A stretch of DNA of 64,000 nucleotides from Thermoproteota archaeon. Its GTDB lineage: Archaea > Thermoproteota > Thermoprotei_A > Sulfolobales > Ignisphaeraceae. The stretch is taken from the NCBI GenBank assembly GCA_030550585.1, contig JAUQPB010000002.1, positions 20,001 through 84,000 of the forward strand. Reading direction: 5' to 3'. This document shows, in pieces, positions 11,485-21,878 of the stretch. The position numbers and the translations under genes were made by a program. Position 1 is the stretch's first letter; every line of letters starts with the position of its first letter. The notes under the pieces are model-generated. The model worked only from the letters and a program-made list of their open reading frames with translations, had not been told where the DNA came from and did not search any database.

Positions 11485-12429
11485 ATGGTTATAAGACCTT
11501 CTGAGCCTTCTCAAGAAGATATTTTATCCCAGTGTCCCAGTGGAAACATAATTTACGATGAAGTTAGGGGGGAGTGGATATGCGCAGATAGCGGCGAGGT
11601 CATTGCTGAGCATGTTATTGACAGGGGGCCCGAGTGGAGAGCTTTCACAGCTGAGGAGAGAGATAGGAGAAGCAGGGCAGGTGGGCCAATTAATGTTGCT
11701 TTACATGATAGTGGTCTTTCAACTGTTATAGACTGGTATGATAGGGATGTGACTGGAAGAAAGTTTGACCTCAAGAAAAGACTGGAACTTATAAGAATTA
11801 GAAAGTGGCATAGCAGAATGAGAATTCAAAGCGCTGTGGATAGAAACCTTATACAAGCCCTAAACGAGCTTGATAGACTTGCCGACCAGCTAAACTTGCC
11901 TAGGACTGTTAGAGAAGAAGCTGCCATGATCTATAGAAAGGCTGTTGAGAGAGAGCTTGTGAGAGGCAGGGCCATAGATAGCATGGTTGCTGCCGCGCTT
12001 TATGCGGCTTGCAGAATCCATGGAGTTCCAAGAACACTAGACGAGATTTCAAAGTTTGCTAAGAGCACTAGAAAGGAGATTGCAAGATGCTACAGACTGC
12101 TCCTCAGAGAGCTTAGCCTGAAGATACCAATTGTTGATGCGGCGGACCATGCTCAAAGAATAGCATCAATTCTAGGATTAAGTGGAGCAACAGTCAAAAC
12201 AGCCATTGAGATAATTCAGAAAGCCAGGGAACGGGGGGTCACAGCTGGTAGGGATCCAGCAGGTGTTGCAGCTGCAGCAGTTTATATAGCTGCACTCTTA
12301 AACGATGAGAGAAGGACGCAGAAGGAGGTGGCAATGGCTGCAGGCGTTACAGAGGTTACAGTGAGAAATAGATACAAAGAGCTCATCAGTGTTTTGAGTA
12401 GTGAAGAGCTTAAGGGTAGTAAAAAGTAG
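11485..12429 (+). CDS. tfb: Transcription initiation factor TFB
   Basis: [37 protein letters not shown] and two cyclin-like repeats; start chosen at [12 protein letters not shown]. Confidence 0.93.
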   Translation: MVIRPSEPSQEDILSQCPSGNIIYDEVRGEWICADSGEVIAEHVIDRGPEWRAFTAEERDRRSRAGGPINVALHDSGLSTVIDWYDRDVTGRKFDLKKRLELIRIRKWHSRMRIQSAVDRNLIQALNELDRLADQLNLPRTVREEAAMIYRKAVERELVRGRAIDSMVAAALYAACRIHGVPRTLDEISKFAKSTRKEIARCYRLLLRELSLKIPIVDAADHAQRIASILGLSGATVKTAIEIIQKARERGVTAGRDPAGVAAAAVYIAALLNDERRTQKEVAMAAGVTEVTVRNRYKELISVLSSEELKGSKK

Positions 12430-12490
12430 CAGATGTAGCAATTCCTCTTTGTATTGTAGACCTAAATGAGTATTTTCCTGACTTAAAGCT

Positions 12491-12637
12491 CTAAATAGCT
12501 CTGATAGTTTTTACTTCGCCGCTTCTGGCCTTAGCTATAACTCTGTATCCACAGTAAGGACATCTTACAGTCATCATTACTGCTAGTTGAGATTCGTCAA
12601 ACTCTCTTCTGCATCGTATACATATATATTTAGTCAT
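12491..12637 (-). CDS. rpoP: RNA polymerase subunit P (Rpo12), 48 aa; absent from the supplied ORF track
   Basis: Reverse strand translates MTKYICIRCRREFDESQLAVMMTVRCPYCGYRVIAKARSGEVKTIRAI*. Confidence 0.9.
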   Translation of the reverse strand: MTKYICIRCRREFDESQLAVMMTVRCPYCGYRVIAKARSGEVKTIRAI

Positions 12638-12746
12638 GGTAAGCACCCAGCATGTGTAACATGTGTGTAAATATGTTCAAGCAAAGTTTGTACGAAGTAA
12701 ACTTTTAAACTCTTCTGTGCAAAACCTCTTTTGGGCATGTAAGCAA

Positions 12747-13058
12747 ATGAAATCAGAAGAGTGTATGGGGCTACCACCAGAGCTATGTACACAACTAGAA
12801 ATGGAATCACAAGTAATCAAGATCAAGCTGGAACATAGAAAAATGGGTAAGGTTGTCACAGTTGTTGAAGGGATTGATGAAAAAGCATTTGATTTAAAGA
12901 AGTTAGCCTCCTATTTGAAAACAAAACTGGCTGCTGGAGGAACTATCAAAAACGGCAGGATAGAGATTCAAGGTGATCATAGATCAAGACTGAAGAAAAT
13001 ATTGATTGAAGAATTCGGCTTCAAGCCAGAGAACATAGTATTCATAGAAGAAGAGTGA
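12747..13058 (+). CDS. SUI1-family translation initiation factor aIF1
   Basis: [38 protein letters not shown]...[26 protein letters not shown]. Confidence 0.9.
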   Translation: MKSEECMGLPPELCTQLEMESQVIKIKLEHRKMGKVVTVVEGIDEKAFDLKKLASYLKTKLAAGGTIKNGRIEIQGDHRSRLKKILIEEFGFKPENIVFIEEE

Positions 13059-13139
13059 AAGTGTGGTTGCTATATACAAAAATTTTTGTTTTGCCTTAGA
13101 ATATCGATAGAATTATTTGTGTAGAAGAATATGTTCTTG

Positions 13140-13204
13140 GTTCAGTGCGAGAGCTTATCATCATATACTTTCTCGGGGCTCAGACGGTTTGCCTATCATC
13201 ACTT
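13140..13204 (-). ncRNA. C/D-box sRNA candidate
   Basis: Reverse strand GTGATGA-12nt-CTGA-15nt-ATGATGA-12nt-CTGA. Confidence 0.75.
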
Positions 13205-14128
13205 TCGGGCAAGTTGTAGCACATACCTGGCAATGCTTTTTGCTGGGTTGATACCGGTAACCTTTTGTATTCCTCTCCACTGGGGCGATGCATTAACTTC
13301 AAAAACTACGTAGCCATCCTTTGTTTCTCCAAAGTCTATACCTGCATAGTGAAGCTTTAAAATATCTAAGATCTTAAGTGAATACTCTTGCAACTCCTTA
13401 TCGAGATTCTCAATAGGTTTTGCGATAGCTCCCTGCGCTATGTTAGTCTTCCAGTTCTGGGGGTCTGTCTGTATTCTATAATAAGCTGCAACAATATCGT
13501 TGCCTACAACCAGCACCCTAATATCTCTGTTCGGTTTCTCGATAAATTCTTGAACATATATAGGCTGTTTTATCTGTGCGAGGGTTTTCCCTATGGTGTA
13601 TGCAAGATCCGGACTATCGACTTTTATAACTCCAAAGCCAAGACTGCCTATAAGAGGCTTTATAACTGCTTTAGAAAGTGTTTCAACAACCTTGACCGCT
13701 GTATAGTGATCTTCTACAACAATGGTCTTTGGAACTGGTATTCCGGCTCTGCTAAGCAGGCATAGGCTCAGATATTTGTCTCTTGCTGTCACATATGACT
13801 CAACCGGGTTTACCACTGGTATGCCTGTAAGCTCTACATGTTTGAATAAATCAACTCTTCGTAGATATGTCTCAACAGTTGTAGCAACACCTAAGTCACG
13901 TAGAATAACAGCATCAAAGTCTACGGGCTTCAAAGAATTTGTGTAGACTATTTCATGGGTTCCACCAATAAATGATGTTATGTCTGATGGTCTTATGTAC
14001 ACAGCTTCGCTGCCTAGCTCCTCTATTGCTAGCATTATTTGTCTGACGCTCCAGGGGGGTACAGGCTTGTCTGCTACAACGCTTACCTTCATATCGATCA
14101 TCATTGTTCTAAGTCTTTCAATAAACAC
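13199..14128 (-). CDS. RimK/LysX-like ATP-grasp ligase
   Basis: VIKPLIGSLGFGVIKVD, YVQEFIEKPNRDIRVLVVGN, FEVNASPQWRGIQKVTGINPAKSIARY. Confidence 0.85.
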   Translation of the reverse strand: MFIERLRTMMIDMKVSVVADKPVPPWSVRQIMLAIEELGSEAVYIRPSDITSFIGGTHEIVYTNSLKPVDFDAVILRDLGVATTVETYLRRVDLFKHVELTGIPVVNPVESYVTARDKYLSLCLLSRAGIPVPKTIVVEDHYTAVKVVETLSKAVIKPLIGSLGFGVIKVDSPDLAYTIGKTLAQIKQPIYVQEFIEKPNRDIRVLVVGNDIVAAYYRIQTDPQNWKTNIAQGAIAKPIENLDKELQEYSLKILDILKLHYAGIDFGETKDGYVVFEVNASPQWRGIQKVTGINPAKSIARYVLQLARK

Positions 14129-14744
14129 TCTTTGTAAGACATATAAGTGTTGTTAGAGATTTGTAAAACATCTCTAGCCATTCTATCGCTATAGTTGAAA
14201 CATATATTGCATCATATTCTCCAGCACCGCCTACAATCAACATCTTCGACTTCATCTCGTTAGTGAAATAAATACCGTGTAGAATATCAGATCCTATTAT
14301 TACACCTAGCTGTGTAGATAGTGGGAGTATATAAGGATAGAATTCGGCGTCGCCATATAAAATTGTTGCTAGTATGAAATATGGCATTACATACCCGAGT
14401 ATATTTATAGCAAAAAACTTGCTGGTGACTATGGTGTTTAACGATGACAATGCTATAGCTAGGCTAATCAGAAAAAATAATGATAGGTAGTCCACATTTT
14501 GAAAGCTCCATAAAGCCATCAGTGCTGATGTTGCCAAAGGAGTTACAGCCCCCCTTAAATCTAATGCCACTTTTTTGCTAATCAATTCAACAACCTTCTT
14601 AGAAGTTTTTAATCTAAGCAAATCTATGCTGAGAACAGCTGCCAGCACCACTATAGCTATTAACACATTTTTCAAAGCCGCAAAGCTATAAGCAATTACT
14701 GTTGCTATAAATAGGATGTGGATTTTTGTATTCAATAGAAGCAC
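14118..14744 (-). CDS. Integral membrane protein, DUF1614-like
   Basis: Multi-TM ORF ending GGAGEYDAIYVSTIAIEWLEMF. Confidence 0.6.
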   Translation of the reverse strand: MLLLNTKIHILFIATVIAYSFAALKNVLIAIVVLAAVLSIDLLRLKTSKKVVELISKKVALDLRGAVTPLATSALMALWSFQNVDYLSLFFLISLAIALSSLNTIVTSKFFAINILGYVMPYFILATILYGDAEFYPYILPLSTQLGVIIGSDILHGIYFTNEMKSKMLIVGGAGEYDAIYVSTIAIEWLEMFYKSLTTLICLTKSVY

Positions 14745-14811
14745 CTTTTAGTGCATTTAATAAAGTAAATAAATTAAGTTGTGAGACTGTTTATCTCAAG
14801 GTGATGGAAAG

Positions 14812-15624
14812 ATGATAACGGAGGTTATTAAAGCTCTATTCTATGCATGTAACAGCTACCCCAAGGTGTCAGCCCCTCATAGATATAGCCTATCAGATGA
14901 TTTCGAGTTATGCGTCCTCTCCTCGATATTGCCAGCTACAACATCTTATGACTCTGTCTATAACATTGTTGTCGAACTCAGATCTGGAAGAAGAACTGTG
15001 AGAGAGTTGGAAATAGGCAAAATGATTGCGAAAAACATTACGACTCTTTTAAAGGAACTAGGATACAATATTCGAATATCAATTGTTGCATCAACAACAA
15101 TTTTTTTGTATGTAGATGCTTATCTTTCTAATAGAATAGAGAAAGACTTTCACGAAGCTGTTAAAAAAGTTTTTAATGCTTTAAATTTGACACCATCCCA
15201 AGAAACAGTTGAACTACTCAGGATTTTTAATAGTGTAGGTGGGGAGCTTCGCAGAATTATTGATGTATGTGAACTTACCGAGAGGAGGATACTTACTGAG
15301 GATCTAAGCTTAGGCCAGCTCTTTTCAATTATATCAAGATATAGCAGGGATTTCACATTCTTTACCTCACCACAAAGAATATTGGATGTTTTAACAATGG
15401 CGGACAACCTCTTCAAATCTCTTCAAAACGTCAATGCTATTCTAGTAAAAATATTCTTAGAGCTTGCAAAAGATGAGACTCAAATTAGAATAGACTTTGA
15501 TAAAGTGGCTTTAGCCAGCATAATAAAAATGGATTTGGAGATGAGAAAGAAGGGCGTTGATCTCACACATCTAATGCCTTATGTAATGCTGGCGTCTCTC
15601 TACTTAGTGAAAACTAAATTGTGA
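14812..15624 (+). CDS. Hypothetical protein
   Basis: 270-aa ORF. Confidence 0.5.
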   Translation: MITEVIKALFYACNSYPKVSAPHRYSLSDDFELCVLSSILPATTSYDSVYNIVVELRSGRRTVRELEIGKMIAKNITTLLKELGYNIRISIVASTTIFLYVDAYLSNRIEKDFHEAVKKVFNALNLTPSQETVELLRIFNSVGGELRRIIDVCELTERRILTEDLSLGQLFSIISRYSRDFTFFTSPQRILDVLTMADNLFKSLQNVNAILVKIFLELAKDETQIRIDFDKVALASIIKMDLEMRKKGVDLTHLMPYVMLASLYLVKTKL

Positions 15625-16324
15625 TTACTTTAGCGCCCTTATTAGCAGGTATGGAAACATTGTAAATAGTCGTACCATTTATTCTAGCCTCTATTTTTCG
15701 AGCGTGATGGGCATGACCATGTATAGCAATATCAGGCTTTACATCAATGCTTTCTATTATAGGGTATCCCAGGAACTGATATATCGCTGGATTTTCCCCA
15801 GCTATTGTAAGGTAACTTGAGGCATAGTGTGTTATCAAGATGGTGTAGTAATCTTTTTTGCAAACCCTAATCATGTTTATAATGCTCTCCAGACTCTTGG
15901 AATAAATGTCCTCAATTCCTCTAATATTTCTTTGCTGCCACACAGTGGGCTTTTTCAATACACCTCGACCTCCAACAAAACAGACCTCAGATTCACCTAG
16001 CTTAACAACCTTATGATTATTGTTGAGCCATATTACTTGGGGATATGTGGAATAGTAGCTTTCTTCAGTACCAAAATACTCCTCATTGCCAAATACTGCT
16101 ACGACAATTGGTCTGCTATAGATATTTGGAAAAAGCTTCTGTAGAGCAGATAATACCACTCTCATATGGTCAATTCTTCCCTTATCAACAATATCTCCAG
16201 CCATAACAATAACATCAACATTATTAACATTAATTCTATTTAGCGAAGATATCAACATATTTAGGTATTGCATGCCATGAACATCAGCAAAAGCAACGAT
16301 GTTTATAGTCATAATTCTGATCAA
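15614..16324 (-). CDS. Metallophosphoesterase
   Basis: FADVHGM, MAGDIVDKG, GNEEYF, GHAHHARK motifs. Confidence 0.85.
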   Translation of the reverse strand: MIRIMTINIVAFADVHGMQYLNMLISSLNRINVNNVDVIVMAGDIVDKGRIDHMRVVLSALQKLFPNIYSRPIVVAVFGNEEYFGTEESYYSTYPQVIWLNNNHKVVKLGESEVCFVGGRGVLKKPTVWQQRNIRGIEDIYSKSLESIINMIRVCKKDYYTILITHYASSYLTIAGENPAIYQFLGYPIIESIDVKPDIAIHGHAHHARKIEARINGTTIYNVSIPANKGAKVITI

Positions 16325-16409
16325 CCAAAAACAGAATCTAGCATCTCAGCTTATAAAATCTGTACAATGATTCAGATTTGTAAAGCCAAAGATATTAAGG
16401 TGCTAAACA

Positions 16410-16634
16410 ATGTTAAGGCCTAGGGGATGTAACGCATCAGGGCATAAGGGCTGGCATGAGGTTAAATGCTCTATATGTGCCAAGAAGCTTTATCTAGGAG
16501 ATGACATCGTTTATCAATGCCCTAAGTGTGGAGCCAAATACAATTTGTATTATTGTCAAGCAGATGCTAAGAGACTTCACATGAAATGTCCGTTTTGCGG
16601 CTCAGACCTTGTATTAGTGGTATACCCTAGCTAG
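16410..16634 (+). CDS. Small zinc-binding protein (RING-like)
   Basis: CSICAKKLYLGDDIVYQCPKCGAKYNLYYCQADAKRLHMKCPFCGSDL. Confidence 0.65.
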   Translation: MLRPRGCNASGHKGWHEVKCSICAKKLYLGDDIVYQCPKCGAKYNLYYCQADAKRLHMKCPFCGSDLVLVVYPS

Positions 16635-16643
16635 AGGGTTGAT

Positions 16644-17003
16644 ATGGAAGTAAGAGACTATTACATTGATAATCATAGAAAGGTTGTGTTTGTGAGCGAA
16701 GGCGGGTCAACAACCATAATATCCGACCTATATCCATGCCAAATAGAACACGAAGACAATTCCAAAGATATTTATAAAATGATAGAAATAGATAACGTGA
16801 AAATAATTACTAAGCATATTAATGTACCTAAACCGTTTACTGATGGAATGTTGGAAATAGCGTGCATAGGCTCGACAGATAAATGTTTTTCAACAAGTAT
16901 AATACTAAAGCTTCCACACGAAATCAACAATGTTTCAGAAATCGAAAGAGTGATAAAGGATGCTATATTCTCTTATGAGAAATGTCTACAAAACCAAAAG
17001 TGA
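16644..17003 (+). CDS. Hypothetical protein
   Basis: 119-aa ORF following zinc-binding ORF. Confidence 0.45.
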   Translation: MEVRDYYIDNHRKVVFVSEGGSTTIISDLYPCQIEHEDNSKDIYKMIEIDNVKIITKHINVPKPFTDGMLEIACIGSTDKCFSTSIILKLPHEINNVSEIERVIKDAIFSYEKCLQNQK

Positions 17004-17050
17004 ATAATTTAGCATAGTTCAGAACATCGAAGAAATGCAAAGTACGGAAT

Positions 17051-17377
17051 TCACTTACGAATTACTTCAAGAAGTCTCTTCAATTCTTCCTGAACCATAA
17101 TCTCAATATCTTTGGAGTGAACTCTTATAAGATGGAGATACATCCCCCTCTTTGTGAATGGTCCTTTATCACAGAGGTTGCATCTCATACCATTATTTCT
17201 TTTTACAAGCATTGAAGCCATTTTTTCAACAGATTTTTCGAAGATAGGGGCAATAGATGGTGCTACTAGGTCGTCCAATTCATATTTTTGTGCAAGTGAA
17301 GATGCCTTGCGGGCCACATATTCCACTATTTTCTTTAGCGCAATTTCTTGCCTCATTCTAGAGCTACACCCTTTCAT
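17051..17377 (-). CDS. C2H2-type zinc-finger small protein
   Basis: CNLCDKGPFTKRGMYLHLIRVHSKDIE. Confidence 0.65.
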   Translation of the reverse strand: MKGCSSRMRQEIALKKIVEYVARKASSLAQKYELDDLVAPSIAPIFEKSVEKMASMLVKRNNGMRCNLCDKGPFTKRGMYLHLIRVHSKDIEIMVQEELKRLLEVIRK

Positions 17378-17545
17378 ATAGTATCTATCGCGAATTTACC
17401 TATTTTAAGGTGTGAGTCCTAACACCTACACAGTTCCCTATCCTACTAATAATAGATGTTAAAACAACATGTTTGGTTGATGACAGGAATTTATCATAAA
17501 AACATATAAAATTGATGTTGGCACATATAGCTACAGGTAACAAAC

Positions 17546-18868
17546 TTGTGCAGCTATAGAAAATGTGATAAAAAGGTAGGATTTGCTACAGTAGTGCTAT
17601 TATTATTTGTGATGCAAATCCCCTATGAATTGAAAGGACAAAACAATGTATTGCTCGTTGATGAGCATGATATTCAATGGGTATACACAAATAATTCTGT
17701 TCCACAATCACTATACAAGGATTTCTCAATAGCACTCTCTTACAGCGGTATAAAAGCGACATTTAGCATGGAAACGAGTCTGGTTAACCAGAGTGTTACA
17801 TCTACAGTCAACTTCACTATAAACATTGTTGGAGGCGAACGAATACATTACCTGTATACATCACTCATAGAAATCAACAATTCGAAAAAGCTTATAGAAA
17901 ACGTGGAAGGAAACATTGCAATAGATAAGAATACAATATTGGTACAGTGGCACAAGCATGAGGTAGTAATGTCAGGCAAATTTAATGAAACGCGTGCTTG
18001 GATTCCATTCAAGCAACCATTAGTAGAGCTACTGAATAATGCATCAATTAATCCTGGCAAGGTTATAACAGATGCTAGCGGAGTTTATGTAGCAGAGGCC
18101 ACTCAAGACAACTTCAAATCTATTTACTATCTCTTTGACGTTTATGTAAATAAGAGTAGGTACCTAAGCCTTTACACAAACTCTATACAGAGCTGTGCTG
18201 TACTTGATTCTCTTCCAATGAGAACAGACATAAACATGGACATTAAGATGAGTAGATATATGAGTAAATATGGTATATCAGTAGAAGGCTCTATGCCTAG
18301 CGACATAGTAAACGGATACAAAGCAACTTTATGTATACTACCTCTGTTGATTAAGCTTCAAGACTTGATTCAACACATAGAGGCTGATATGACGCAAATG
18401 AAAATTCATAGTTCTGCATCATTTAATCTATTTTTAACATCGTTTATACCAACTTTTTTGAGAAATATTGCAAACAATGTAATAAATGGTTATGTAAATG
18501 TGATTTCATCGCCTTACCTAAAGGGACATAGCAATGCAATAGTTGTTTCACTCTATAATTACTCTTCTTCGAATATGGCGATGGCAATGGCAATATATAG
18601 TATGAACTACACCAATAATATGAATTACAAGGAGCTCTTGTGCAACCTGTCAAACTATATCATGACCCCCTTTATTAATCAGAATATTTGTAGCGAAATA
18701 AATAAAGCAGTTATGATTATAGGACATGCAAATACAACAACACCAGCTACACAAGGAATCCCTATTAACATGTTTTTAGCATTGCTTGCACTGATTATAG
18801 TGATAGTGGCTGTGGAGACTGGAATAGTGGTATACATGACTATAAAAATTGCGAAACGCAAAAAATGA
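17546..18868 (+). CDS. Membrane-anchored extracellular hypothetical protein
   Basis: N-terminal hydrophobic signal, N-glycosylation-rich middle, C-terminal TM with basic tail. Confidence 0.6.
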   Translation: MCSYRKCDKKVGFATVVLLLFVMQIPYELKGQNNVLLVDEHDIQWVYTNNSVPQSLYKDFSIALSYSGIKATFSMETSLVNQSVTSTVNFTINIVGGERIHYLYTSLIEINNSKKLIENVEGNIAIDKNTILVQWHKHEVVMSGKFNETRAWIPFKQPLVELLNNASINPGKVITDASGVYVAEATQDNFKSIYYLFDVYVNKSRYLSLYTNSIQSCAVLDSLPMRTDINMDIKMSRYMSKYGISVEGSMPSDIVNGYKATLCILPLLIKLQDLIQHIEADMTQMKIHSSASFNLFLTSFIPTFLRNIANNVINGYVNVISSPYLKGHSNAIVVSLYNYSSSNMAMAMAIYSMNYTNNMNYKELLCNLSNYIMTPFINQNICSEINKAVMIIGHANTTTPATQGIPINMFLALLALIIVIVAVETGIVVYMTIKIAKRKK

Positions 18869-19729
18869 TCAGTATACACCCATTAGAAGTAGTGCTACCA
18901 TTCTCTTTCCATTAATGAACCTTGTGCTAACTCTCCTAGACCTTAGCACATTATCAACGTATTCAGAATTCAGCAACATGCTTGTATCAATTTTCTTAGA
19001 TCCTATAACAAAATTGCATGAGTATCCAAATGATGGTATCCAAACCTGGTATTCAGCAACGTACTTGAATACTGATTTGATGCTATTAGCTACATTATCG
19101 TAAACTTGTGTGTAGAAGAATCTTGAACCAGCTTGAGTAACCATAACACCGTTCTCTGTTAATATGCCATTTATTCTGTCAAAGAATTGTTTTGTATATA
19201 AATCTTTTGCTATATCACTTGAGTAAGGATCGGTCAGATCAAGTATAACAACATCATATTGCGCACCTTTTTCATATTCTTTTTCGACAAATCTTTTTCC
19301 ATCTTCAATTACTACTCTAGCCCTCTTGTCAAAGAAAGATCCCTGATGCATCTCTGGCAAGTATTCTTTGGCTAGCTCAACAACATCCTTATCTATATCA
19401 ACCATAAAAGCCTCTTCAACAGTGCTATGCTTTAAGACTTCTCTAAGAGTGGCACCCTCACCTCCACCTATTATTAAAACTCTTCTAGGATTTGGATGGA
19501 GAACCATGGCCGGGTGAACAAGGGATTCATGATATATGAACTCATCAGATGTTGTGCTCTGAAGATACCCATCTAGAACAAGAGCTTTTCCAAAGTCCTC
19601 GACATCGGCTACTATAATTTCTTGAAAAGGCGACCTCTTAATTGTGATGAGGGCGCGTGTCTTTACCACCATTAAACTATTTTTGCCGATTCCCTGAACT
19701 ATTACGGTTCCTAACATCATTTTCCTCAC
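18869..19729 (-). CDS. speE: Spermidine synthase / aminopropyltransferase
   Basis: LDGYLQSTTSDEFIYHESLVHPAMVLHPNPRRVLIIGGGEGATLREVLKH. Confidence 0.93.
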   Translation of the reverse strand: MRKMMLGTVIVQGIGKNSLMVVKTRALITIKRSPFQEIIVADVEDFGKALVLDGYLQSTTSDEFIYHESLVHPAMVLHPNPRRVLIIGGGEGATLREVLKHSTVEEAFMVDIDKDVVELAKEYLPEMHQGSFFDKRARVVIEDGKRFVEKEYEKGAQYDVVILDLTDPYSSDIAKDLYTKQFFDRINGILTENGVMVTQAGSRFFYTQVYDNVANSIKSVFKYVAEYQVWIPSFGYSCNFVIGSKKIDTSMLLNSEYVDNVLRSRRVSTRFINGKRMVALLLMGVY

Positions 19730-19801
19730 ATTAATTATGCTTATTTAATGCTAAAATTTAAATATAGCTTTAAAATGCTTTTGTGTGTAAATTTGGAGGT
19801 T

Positions 19802-19868
19802 GTGTGATGACCATACTAAACGCTGATCACCTTCTACTGACTGGTGATGTGGGGCCAAAGCGCTGATG
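19802..19868 (+). ncRNA. C/D-box sRNA candidate
   Basis: GTGATGA-12nt-CTGA-17nt-GTGATGT-12nt-CTGA in a noncoding gap. Confidence 0.65.
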
Positions 19869-19906
19869 AGCAAAGATGTAGCATGTTCAGCATTAAATTC
19901 CATACT

Positions 19907-20656
19907 TTAACTGATCTCTAGCCCTCTTATCATATTAGCTTGATGGTGTATCATTTCCAGCAAGTTATTGTTGGGGCTTTTTATAACAATTTTTATTGAA
20001 TTTTTCTCTACAATAGTTACTATACTACCCCTGACAATACCTGCATGCACTAACTTCATTACTAAATCATCTTGAAATGAACACATAATTCTTGTTATCT
20101 TCACTCTTGTACCAGCATTAAACATTGTCAATGGTTTGTCGCCTTCAATTTCACGAAGCTCTTTCTCATTATATTCTGGGAGCCCTGGAATTGGGTTTCC
20201 ATGTGGGCACACACTAGGTTTTTTCATAAATATCCATAGTTTATCGAAGAACTCGGGAGGCATGTGCTCTAGCATATGAGCATACTCATGTGCTTTGAGA
20301 AGGTCAAACCCAAGATAGTAGTAGAGAAAGTATTCTGCTAGTCTATGTCTCTTAACTATACTTGTAGCGATCTTCCTTCCCTTCTCACTTAACCTAACAC
20401 CTTCATATGGAAGCCACACCACGTAGCCATTAGATTCTAACTTCTTCAAGGTTTTGGAGACTGTTGCTGCAGTGACCTTGAGCTCCTTTGCAATATCGCC
20501 TGTCTTAGCATACCCTAGCACCTCCTCTAATCTATAAATAGCTTTTAGATAGTCTTCTAGAGTTCTTGAATCTCTATTCAAAAGTTTGTCCCAAAAGCAT
20601 ATGCTAAATAAAAAACTATTATAGATTTCTTTAATAAAATGATTGATTGGATCCAT
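19907..20656 (-). CDS. DtxR/MntR-family metal-dependent transcriptional regulator
   Basis: EDYLKAIYRLEEVLGYAKTGDIAKELKVTAATVSKTLKKLESNGYV and FeoA-like C-terminus. Confidence 0.9.
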   Translation of the reverse strand: MDPINHFIKEIYNSFLFSICFWDKLLNRDSRTLEDYLKAIYRLEEVLGYAKTGDIAKELKVTAATVSKTLKKLESNGYVVWLPYEGVRLSEKGRKIATSIVKRHRLAEYFLYYYLGFDLLKAHEYAHMLEHMPPEFFDKLWIFMKKPSVCPHGNPIPGLPEYNEKELREIEGDKPLTMFNAGTRVKITRIMCSFQDDLVMKLVHAGIVRGSIVTIVEKNSIKIVIKSPNNNLLEMIHHQANMIRGLEIS

Positions 20657-20770
20657 TCTTATCTTAAAAACAACATCTCAAATTACAGACATGTAATCAA
20701 GGTTCTGCAAAACCCTTACAGTTTATAGAGTAACTGGCTAGAACTAAATATAAATGGATAGGGTAAAGAA

Positions 20771-21130
20771 ATGTTAGAAAGGCTATCAAAAGCCATCAAA
20801 GAGGTAAACATAAGTACAACAAAGATTAGGGCGACATTCAGCAAATCGGTGAGAGGAGGATCTAAGTTCAAGATATTTAGGGGTAGAAAAAACTTAGAGG
20901 AGGATATATCCGACATCGCTACAGTACTTGTTAATATAATGTTAATGGGCAAGGAGAAGGCAAGCAAGTGCAGATACTACGATACTGAGACAGGTTCGTG
21001 TATGTTCCATAGACCAAATGTTATGGTACCAACTCTAGAATACGTAAGTAAAAATGGTATTCTATACATTAACGTATCTAAACATCCGGAGATATGTGCA
21101 GCATGTCCTTATTGGACTCCCAAACAATGA
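20771..21130 (+). CDS. Hypothetical Cys-containing protein
   Basis: CRYYDTETGSCMFH...PEICAACPYW. Confidence 0.55.
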   Translation: MLERLSKAIKEVNISTTKIRATFSKSVRGGSKFKIFRGRKNLEEDISDIATVLVNIMLMGKEKASKCRYYDTETGSCMFHRPNVMVPTLEYVSKNGILYINVSKHPEICAACPYWTPKQ

Positions 21131-21203
21131 GCATCCAGATATGAGATACGTTTCTTTTATAAACTTTAAAATTCTGTATAAGCAATCCATATTGTGAAAC
21201 ACC

Positions 21204-21878
21204 GTGTTGATAGTTGCTCTAGATCCTCCAAATTATGTTGATGTCGTAGAATGGATTGAAAGGAGATATAATGAACTTAAAGATATTGTTCAAGGCTTTA
21301 AGCTAGGATTACCGGCAATTATAAGGGTTGGTGTAGAAACTATCAGCAAAATCTTCAAAGAATACAACGGTCTTTTAATTGCTGATTTGAAACTTGCTGA
21401 TATAGGAGATATAATGGCCCTTACAGCAAGTATTTTGAAAGAACATGGCTTCAACGCTGTAATAGCCCATGCCTTTGTCGGATACAAGCAAGCAATTGAC
21501 GAACTTAGCAATGTTTGTAAAAAGGAGGGTTTGAAGCTCATACTAGTTGTTTCAATGTCTCACAAGGGCTCTGAGGAGTTTCTAGACAGGCATTTGGAGG
21601 GTTTTATCGAGGTTGCTAGAATTGCTGGTGCCTGGGGTCTTGTAGCACCAGCTACAAGACCTATGATCATAAAAAAAGTTAGGGAGGTTGTTGATAGCGA
21701 AATGAAGATCTTATCTCCTGGCGTTGGGGTGCAAGGTGCTGAGCCAGGCACGGCGCTATGCCATGGTGCCGACTACGAGATTGTTGGAAGAGCCATAGCA
21801 TATGCTGATAATGTGAGGCAAAACGCTTTAAAGATTTTAGAGATTCAGAGGCAAAGGGCGGCAAAATGTCGTGGATAG
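21204..21878 (+). CDS. pyrF: Orotidine-5'-phosphate decarboxylase
   Basis: LLIADLKLADIGDI catalytic DxKxxD, SPGVGVQGAEPG. Confidence 0.95.
   Translation: MLIVALDPPNYVDVVEWIERRYNELKDIVQGFKLGLPAIIRVGVETISKIFKEYNGLLIADLKLADIGDIMALTASILKEHGFNAVIAHAFVGYKQAIDELSNVCKKEGLKLILVVSMSHKGSEEFLDRHLEGFIEVARIAGAWGLVAPATRPMIIKKVREVVDSEMKILSPGVGVQGAEPGTALCHGADYEIVGRAIAYADNVRQNALKILEIQRQRAAKCRG

Noticed and set aside
11500-11640. TFB zinc ribbon missing some cysteines
   Set aside because: Sulfolobus-type TFBs are recalled to show the same loss, so not unusual by itself.
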